A stretch of DNA of 64,000 nt from Crocinitomicaceae bacterium (lineage in GTDB: Bacteria > Bacteroidota > Bacteroidia > Flavobacteriales_D > Crocinitomicaceae). How positions within the stretch are numbered: the first letter of the stretch is position 1; every line of letters starts with the position of its first letter. The DNA lies in the NCBI GenBank assembly GCA_021325675.1, contig JAJTCM010000002.1, forward strand, positions 310,001-374,000, read 5' to 3'. The translations under genes and the position numbers were made by a program. Shown here one piece after another: positions 58,918 to 64,000 of this stretch. The notes under the pieces were generated by a model, which was given only the letters and a program-made list of their open reading frames with translations, did no database searches and had not been told where the DNA came from.

Positions 58918-60438
58918 TTAATCAACCTTCGCCACCCGCAATAATATTGGAAAACTCACCTTCTTTCGGTCATCATTACCCCAGGCTTGCAGTTCATCTG
59001 TGATTTCCTTAAACCCGACAAACTCATTTTTTATCTTGGAATCAGTCAGCAGGATATAGGAAGCTTGGGGTTCAACTGCCCGCAGCTCGTCCATCGTTTT
59101 TACTCCCCATCCCTGCCGGTTAGCCAGGTATAATCCCCCGTTTGGTGTGTAGTCCGGGTAAACTATGATTTTTGCATGTTTAGGAACATGGAGCGAATCC
59201 AGTATTCTTTCAGCGTTGATCAGTTGATTGACAATGGACGAATACTTATCCGCTGGTTTTTGTTCCCGCTCTTTCAATTTCTTATGGGCATAATTTAAGC
59301 TAAGTATACAGATAAGCAGGAATATCCCTTTAACCGGTAGGGAACTAAGCACGGAGGAAATCCTTTTTTGAAGCGTACTGAAAGAAATGGCAAACAGGAG
59401 GGCGAATGCCGGGAGCAGCGTTATGAAATAATAATCGTGGTCCTTAAACTGCGGAAAAAATAAAACCACGAAAGAAGCGCAGCCGAGGATCAGCAAGCCA
59501 AACAGGATCAGCAGGCTTTTTTCCGCCCAGCGGACGAAAACAAAGCCAAGCAGCGTAATTACGAAAAACAGGTGCTGGCTCGTCTGGTAATAATATTCAG
59601 AATACCAGAAATTCAATACATGGTCCGTAACAGCATGAATTTCCCCGGCCCGCATATGCCATAGCGGAACGGCATGCAAGAGAAACGAAGAAGCGTGATG
59701 TGCGGCATTATAATGCAACACATATAAATTCCAGAGAAGCACTAGGGCAAACGAAACAAAAAACCACAGCCCGGCTTTTCTCCTGGCTGCTGACGCGCTT
59801 GTTCCCCGGTTCACAAAACACAGGTACAAAACGGCTGCTGCGGGATACAGGAAAAAGGTCACTTTCAGCAGCGAAGCCAAAGTAAACATGCCAAATCCCC
59901 AGGCGTATGCAAAGCGCTTTTCCCTGAAGTTGAAAACGTGGTACCAGGCTATCAGGGTAAACCCCAATGCCGCCGGATCAGGCAGCACATTCACGCTGTA
60001 ATGCAGTAAAATCGTGGATGAGATAAACAGCAGGCTAAAAACCCAGGCGTAAAAAAAGCTGTACAGCAACTGGCGCAGCAATTTAAACAAATAGAGAAAC
60101 CCCGCCGATACAATAATGAGGGTAAGCAATTTCAGGATCAGTACCGGTTTATAAACTACCAGCGAGATCAGGGCGGTGATGTAATATAAAACCGGGAATT
60201 CGCAGGCCGCCCCGCCATCTTCATTGTACAGCGTGAACAGTTGCGGCGAAAAGAAATCGAAGCCGTTATTGTAATAATTCGAAACAAACGAAAGACAATC
60301 CGTTTGCCTGATAAAATGCATTCCGTGTGGAGGTGTGAATATTTTCAGCTGAAAATCAAGCAAATAATAGATAAAGATCAGCGAAAGCAGGAACAAAGTT
60401 TGCCCATGCCTTCCGGGGAAGGTGAATAGCGTTTTCAT
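58918..60438 (-). CDS. multi-pass membrane glycosyltransferase (GT39/ArnT-like)
   Basis: A 506-residue integral membrane protein with about 11-12 helices and a soluble C-terminal part (about 400-506). The first extracytoplasmic loop has 'HFIRQTDCLSFVSNYYNNG', with the acidic residue typical of lipid-phosphate-sugar transferases (PMT/ArnT clan), and 'LLHYSVNVLPDPAALGFTLIAWY' later also matches. It would transfer a sugar from a lipid carrier to a surface glycan or lipid; donor and acceptor are unknown. The next gene upstream is AT-rich and of different base composition. Confidence 0.78.
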   Translation of the reverse strand: MKTLFTFPGRHGQTLFLLSLIFIYYLLDFQLKIFTPPHGMHFIRQTDCLSFVSNYYNNGFDFFSPQLFTLYNEDGGAACEFPVLYYITALISLVVYKPVLILKLLTLIIVSAGFLYLFKLLRQLLYSFFYAWVFSLLFISSTILLHYSVNVLPDPAALGFTLIAWYHVFNFREKRFAYAWGFGMFTLASLLKVTFFLYPAAAVLYLCFVNRGTSASAARRKAGLWFFVSFALVLLWNLYVLHYNAAHHASSFLLHAVPLWHMRAGEIHAVTDHVLNFWYSEYYYQTSQHLFFVITLLGFVFVRWAEKSLLILFGLLILGCASFVVLFFPQFKDHDYYFITLLPAFALLFAISFSTLQKRISSVLSSLPVKGIFLLICILSLNYAHKKLKEREQKPADKYSSIVNQLINAERILDSLHVPKHAKIIVYPDYTPNGGLYLANRQGWGVKTMDELRAVEPQASYILLTDSKIKNEFVGFKEITDELQAWGNDDRKKVSFPILLRVAKVD

Positions 60439-60466
60439 GAATAAAGTTTAAGTGAACTGTTCTTGC

Positions 60467-61267
60467 TTAATCCGTGGGTTGAGACTCAGATTTCCTATTT
60501 TTCTTAGCCAAAAAACCCATTTCCAGCCCAACGCTCAGCCAGCCGTATTTTTTGAATTTATCCCAGGAAGAATAGAGGTTAGCGCCAGCTGATATCCTTG
60601 CCCCCAATGAGAAAGCATCGTGCGGGAACCAGCGGATTTGGTAAAAGGCGCTGAGGTTGGTGTTGGAGATATTAATCAGTTTATTCCCATACAGGGAATT
60701 AGGGTAAGGTTCATTTATTTTATTAGCAAAAGCTCCGTTATCACTATATTTGGTGTTGTCCGTAGTTTCAAATCTATGATTAAATCGTTCCAAAAAATAA
60801 AATTCATTTCTTAATCCGATAGCTTGATTAATTAGTTGTTTTTTGTCCGATAATCTCAAATGATACACCAGTTCATTGTTTATTCCTAAATTAATTGATG
60901 TTGCAATATAATCTGCCGGATCGTTGTAGTTTTGGTAAATTGTGTCGTAAGGATATTTGTTCATAAAATCATCATAGATATAAACAACATAATTGTAATG
61001 GGTAATCCGGTCGGGAACCTCGTAATTAATTTTCATAAAACTCAATCCGGAAAACCATGAAATTTTTTGATTTATGATACAGTAATTTACATGATAATTT
61101 TTCACTTTATAGTTGATATTATAAAGATAGGTTCGTCTCAAGTTATTAATTTCCGGATTTATATTCAAAAATTTTTGCTCATAATTAAAATTGAGTATAT
61201 TACTTTTTTGTGAAAATGCATTACATAACAGCAAAACATGGAAAATGCATAATAAAATTATTTTCAT
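60467..61267 (-). CDS. AT-rich orphan, probable outer-membrane beta-barrel
   Basis: I do not recognise a family. A 266-residue product with a signal peptide (MKIILLCIFHVLLLCNAFSQ) and alternating polar/aromatic strands ('YLYNINYKVKNYHVNYCIIN', 'LSAFYQIRWFPHDAFSLGARIS') that suggest a beta-barrel. Its base composition is clearly more AT-rich than the rest of the window, with many Asn, Ile, Tyr and Lys codons, which points to recent gain. It starts 1 bp after the stop of the next gene upstream, so they are co-transcribed. Confidence 0.65.
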   Translation of the reverse strand: MKIILLCIFHVLLLCNAFSQKSNILNFNYEQKFLNINPEINNLRRTYLYNINYKVKNYHVNYCIINQKISWFSGLSFMKINYEVPDRITHYNYVVYIYDDFMNKYPYDTIYQNYNDPADYIATSINLGINNELVYHLRLSDKKQLINQAIGLRNEFYFLERFNHRFETTDNTKYSDNGAFANKINEPYPNSLYGNKLINISNTNLSAFYQIRWFPHDAFSLGARISAGANLYSSWDKFKKYGWLSVGLEMGFLAKKNRKSESQPTD

Positions 61268-61268
61268 C

Positions 61269-61646
61269 TTAATCTTTTATAAAATCAATTGCTATACTCA
61301 AACTGCTGTCTGGCTGATTAAAACTGACCTGGAAAATTCTTAGCGTATCAAAAGCCTGAGTTGTATACACATGATAATTAACACCGTAAACATCTGATTC
61401 GAAATAAAATATCCGGTTTTCGTGGTCGTAACTACAACCTTTGGCCTTTAATTTTGTACTTCGAAGTATATCATGCTTTTCTTCGATTTTACCATTTTTA
61501 TGAAAAATCAATTTTACATTTTCATCGCCAGTGATATTATGCCATTTTCCAATAATATTTTGATATTCGGGAGTAGAATTGGAATCAAACTTATTACAGG
61601 AATTAAGCATAATCGAAATCAAACAGATAAAATAAAACCCTTTCAT
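61269..61646 (-). CDS. AT-rich small lipoprotein, lipocalin-like
   Basis: A 125-residue lipoprotein with lipobox 'SIMLNSCNK' (Cys about 17). The mature part has the short pattern 'IIGKWHNITGDENVKLIFHKNGKIEE', which resembles the start of lipocalin-like domains in Bacteroidota. It is AT-rich like its neighbour. Its ATG overlaps the stop of the T9SS glycosidase gene by 4 bp, so it is coupled to it despite the different base composition. Confidence 0.65.
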   Translation of the reverse strand: MKGFYFICLISIMLNSCNKFDSNSTPEYQNIIGKWHNITGDENVKLIFHKNGKIEEKHDILRSTKLKAKGCSYDHENRIFYFESDVYGVNYHVYTTQAFDTLRIFQVSFNQPDSSLSIAIDFIKD

Positions 61647-62866
61647 AATTTCATGAATTTATGGAGCTGTTTCCCTTGTTCCGGAATATCAAATTGCAGC
61701 AGGTACATGCCTTTTTCCAGCCCGGAAATATCTATTTGAAGAGCAGCTGTATTTAATTCAAACTGCCTGATCTGTTTTCCATCGGATGTTTGTAATTCAA
61801 CCTGTATGGGTTGATCAAAGGGACCGCACTGAATTTCAAGCACATTTTGAGCCGGTACGGGATAGAGCCTGATTTGCAAATTGTTTGCTGATCGTTCTGT
61901 TTCAACTGCCGGTATTCTTTGCAGGTTGTTAAAATATTCTGCTTCGAGGTCTTTGCCGCTAATGCTATCCTCAGCCTGGGCCAGGTTGAAGCTTGGGTCG
62001 AACACGGCGTGAAAAAGGATGATGTAATTTTCATGATTGTCGTCGAGATTGTATTCCAGCTCTACTTTCGGGCCGTTGTTGTAGCTTTCATCTTCCCATT
62101 GCCACAAGCGGTCAGGACGGTAATATTTGATGCGGTAACGCCCGTTCTTCATACCGTTCAGGGCGAGGTTGACCTCGCTCGGGAATTTGTTGATGTTTAC
62201 CGGTTCGCGCTCAAACGGAGGATTTATATAGACGTCTCCCGAAGGCGGAAATTTAGAAGGGTCTGACAAAGAATCCCAAAGCACTCTTATACACGACAAA
62301 TCGTAAGTGCTGTAAATGTTATACGTCTTATTCGTGATGACACCAATCGCCTGGGTTTTGTCTTTTGAGCGCAGGTACATCAGGTCAGCCTTGTTCGTTT
62401 GATTGTTATTCCCTTTCCGGTATTTATCCATATCATCCGCCCAATCCTGGCGGAAAGTCCAGTTGTTACTGCCGGTTACTTCCATCGCGCCGGGATGCCA
62501 GCCGCCCTGGTCGAGGTTAAACTGCGATGAAAAATTGCGCACCCACTGGTATTCCGGGTAGGTGATCCCGTTTTGGGAAGTATGCCAGGAAAGCGCTCCG
62601 GCCGCACCCGAAAACAGGCTTTGCCACATAGCACGGCGCACCTCAACATGGTAGGGATCACACACTTCGAGGACCGGATCGAATTCAGACATCAGGAAGG
62701 GCTTCCGGATCGAGTATTGGGCATTGCTTCCCGGGTTCGTCCACACGGTATACGTTGTAGGAGCGTCGGAAGCATCCAGCGATTGGTTGAGATATTCTTT
62801 CTGGATTTGATCGATCCAGTTTTTGGCGTAGGTTTTCAGCCCAGGATACACATTGGTTGTCATCAC
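61643..62866 (-). CDS. C-terminal half of an interrupted glycosidase-like T9SS cargo
   Basis: The reading frame is the continuation of the 62882-64000 frame past one TAG codon (62884-62882): five more in-frame codons lie between the stop and the GTG at 62866, where an independent start is possible but weak. The 407 residues hold the second half of a TIM-barrel glycoside-hydrolase domain with the likely nucleophile in 'KPFLMSEFDPVLEV', then a beta domain and a type A T9SS sorting domain at the end ('LYPVPAQNVLEIQ ... LHKFMKL'). Without the upstream half it would lack a signal peptide and the acid/base residue, so as a separate protein it is probably not active. Confidence 0.7.
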   Translation of the reverse strand: MMTTNVYPGLKTYAKNWIDQIQKEYLNQSLDASDAPTTYTVWTNPGSNAQYSIRKPFLMSEFDPVLEVCDPYHVEVRRAMWQSLFSGAAGALSWHTSQNGITYPEYQWVRNFSSQFNLDQGGWHPGAMEVTGSNNWTFRQDWADDMDKYRKGNNNQTNKADLMYLRSKDKTQAIGVITNKTYNIYSTYDLSCIRVLWDSLSDPSKFPPSGDVYINPPFEREPVNINKFPSEVNLALNGMKNGRYRIKYYRPDRLWQWEDESYNNGPKVELEYNLDDNHENYIILFHAVFDPSFNLAQAEDSISGKDLEAEYFNNLQRIPAVETERSANNLQIRLYPVPAQNVLEIQCGPFDQPIQVELQTSDGKQIRQFELNTAALQIDISGLEKGMYLLQFDIPEQGKQLHKFMKL

Positions 62867-62881
62867 CTCAATTCGCGGGTC

Positions 62882-64000
62882 CTAGAACGTATCGTCGTTT
62901 TTCATCTTCAGGCCGGCGTAACTCGGTGCAAGCATGTGAGTAGCCCCGTTATAGCGCTGCTTGATGTAAGTAGTCATTTCTTCCTGCCAGTCTTCTATAA
63001 CTTCATAATGGGCCGCCGAAGTTGGTGTGTGGGTGTTGTTGTTGAAAATTTCGCTGGTATTGATCTCGCTCAGCAATTCGAACAGGGCAATGTTGGTGGA
63101 ATAGCCCCAGCGCGATAAAACATAGCGCAAACGCTGCTTGTAATAGCCTTTTGCCAGGGGATTGGTGAAAAAGTCAATCGGGTGTTGTACTCCTTCCAAG
63201 TGTTTATAGCAGTAGTCGTATTGCTGCCATTCGTCTTTTTTGTTCCAGGCTTTCGTCAGTCCGCTGGGATTGACCGGCATCAGCACGTAATGCGCAAGCA
63301 GGTTCCAGTCGATGTACACATTCCGGTCTTCGCAGTATTCCAGTACTTCATCCAGTTCCTGGGCAATATAAAGCCGTTCGGTATAGTCGCCGATATGCTC
63401 ATATTCGATATCCAGCGAAACGGGGTTCATGATCAGGCGCACAAAATTGCCGCCGCCTTTTGAAATGTTGCCTATCATTTCGCGGTAATTGTCGAAAACC
63501 CTCGGGATTGGACGCAGCTGGCGGTATTCTTCTGCGAGTACGATTTCCTTTTCCTCATTGGTTTGCGGATCGGTATAGCTATATTTCAGCAGCTCCTGCA
63601 ATTCGGGGTCGGCATTATCGGGGTTATTTTTCACGTCCTGGGTCAATGGCCAGAGGATATTTCCGCCAATCGGGTAAAAACTGTGATTGCCGAGCTTAAA
63701 ATAGCGGTTTTCGTTGCCAACCCACACGTAGCCGGGATTGGAGCTTTCTACTACAGTAAAGCTGAAAGGATCGGATGAGTAGCTTTCATTCCCTAAGTAA
63801 ATATGCACACGGCAGTCCCATTTACCCGTTTTCGGAGGCGAGAAGCGCGCCAGGAAAGGATAGTCCGTGGGCAATTCATTGTATCCGCCCAACTCGTTCC
63901 AAAAGCCGTTGTAATTGTTTCCGGCAAAATTATCGAGGTATTTTCCTTCAGGAACTTCCGTGGGGATCTCATCCACCATCCAGGCTTCATACTCCTTGTT
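62882..64000 (-). CDS. N-terminal part of an interrupted glycosidase-like T9SS cargo (runs off window)
   Basis: The frame is open from the window edge (64000) to the TAG at 62884-62882. It encodes a DUF5060-like Ig domain ('FSPPKTGKWDCRVHIYLGNE') followed by the first half of a TIM-barrel cellulase-like domain ('GGNFVRLIMNPVSLDIEYEH', 'RNVYIDWNLLAHYV') with the probable acid/base Glu in 'IALFELLSEINTSEIF'. The stop falls between the two catalytic glutamates. The true N-terminus lies beyond the window. Sequencing error, a recent nonsense mutation, or readthrough are all possible. Confidence 0.75.
   Translation of the reverse strand, partial: NKEYEAWMVDEIPTEVPEGKYLDNFAGNNYNGFWNELGGYNELPTDYPFLARFSPPKTGKWDCRVHIYLGNESYSSDPFSFTVVESSNPGYVWVGNENRYFKLGNHSFYPIGGNILWPLTQDVKNNPDNADPELQELLKYSYTDPQTNEEKEIVLAEEYRQLRPIPRVFDNYREMIGNISKGGGNFVRLIMNPVSLDIEYEHIGDYTERLYIAQELDEVLEYCEDRNVYIDWNLLAHYVLMPVNPSGLTKAWNKKDEWQQYDYCYKHLEGVQHPIDFFTNPLAKGYYKQRLRYVLSRWGYSTNIALFELLSEINTSEIFNNNTHTPTSAAHYEVIEDWQEEMTTYIKQRYNGATHMLAPSYAGLKMKNDDTF

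Noticed and set aside
1-64000. tRNA, rRNA, insertion sequences, integrases, riboswitches
   Set aside because: I looked for conserved tRNA arms, rRNA segments, transposase motifs and known riboswitch cores and found none that I could support by eye; a covariance-model scan (tRNAscan-SE, Rfam) would settle small RNAs.

Overview
The window is chromosomal DNA of a Bacteroidota bacterium, most likely in the order Flavobacteriales (a Crocinitomicaceae- or Cryomorphaceae-like lineage is a guess from gene style only). The evidence is: promoters of the TTG-N17..20-TAnnTTTG type instead of -35/-10; secreted proteins with type IX secretion (T9SS) sorting domains of types A and B; a PorP/SprF protein; a short NuoG; a MurF-Alr fusion; an alpha/beta-fused 2-oxoacid dehydrogenase E1; and almost no Shine-Dalgarno sequences. 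I see no rRNA, tRNA, CRISPR array, transposase or prophage genes.

Layout. 1-2264: end of an ECF sigma factor gene, a likely anti-sigma partner and two exported proteins. 2380-15419: a complete 14-gene nuo operon (nuoA to nuoN, respiratory complex I), with a matching promoter before nuoA, an intrinsic terminator after nuoN, and long hairpins between nuoD/nuoE and nuoF/nuoG. 15701-17920: a secreted Cys-rich protein plus a small exported partner. 17942-22917: a tightly coupled five-gene operon with two repeats of 'short membrane protein + long membrane protein fused to a spermidine-synthase-like domain', then a TPR lipoprotein. 23106-28042: T9SS cargo proteins with glycine-rich, CUB, FN3 and Ig-like domains. 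28128-38860: housekeeping and scattered genes (tdk, a hydrolase, murF-alr, a tiny Cys-rich gene with a palindromic operator, a DUF1573 lipoprotein, cca, porP/sprF, an FkbM methyltransferase, prfB). 38876-47039, minus strand: a small acidic protein with fused E1, then the fatty-acid initiation cluster DUF177-rpmF-plsX-fabH-accB-accC and a second biotin carrier. 47182-58718: cell-envelope genes, including a 1899-residue protein with an N-terminal barrel-like domain and 13 Ig-like repeats, plus ychF. 58918-64000, minus strand: a membrane glycosyltransferase, two AT-rich orphan genes, and a T9SS-exported glycosidase-like gene split by an in-frame TAG.

How it fits together. Complex I supplies respiratory energy, and the acc/fab/plsX cluster supplies acyl chains for membrane lipids. 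Much of the rest concerns the envelope: cell wall (MurF-Alr, OmpA-like), T9SS machinery and its cargo. Most intergenic gaps over about 80 bp hold a self-complementary repeat of one of several word-like families, some of them inside operons.

Best candidates for something undescribed: the 45-residue Cys-rich gene with a near-ideal promoter and metalloregulator-like operator at 33563-33750; the doubled spermidine-synthase-like membrane operon that lacks both catalytic aspartates; the intimin-like barrel/Ig-array giant; and the stop-interrupted secreted glycosidase.
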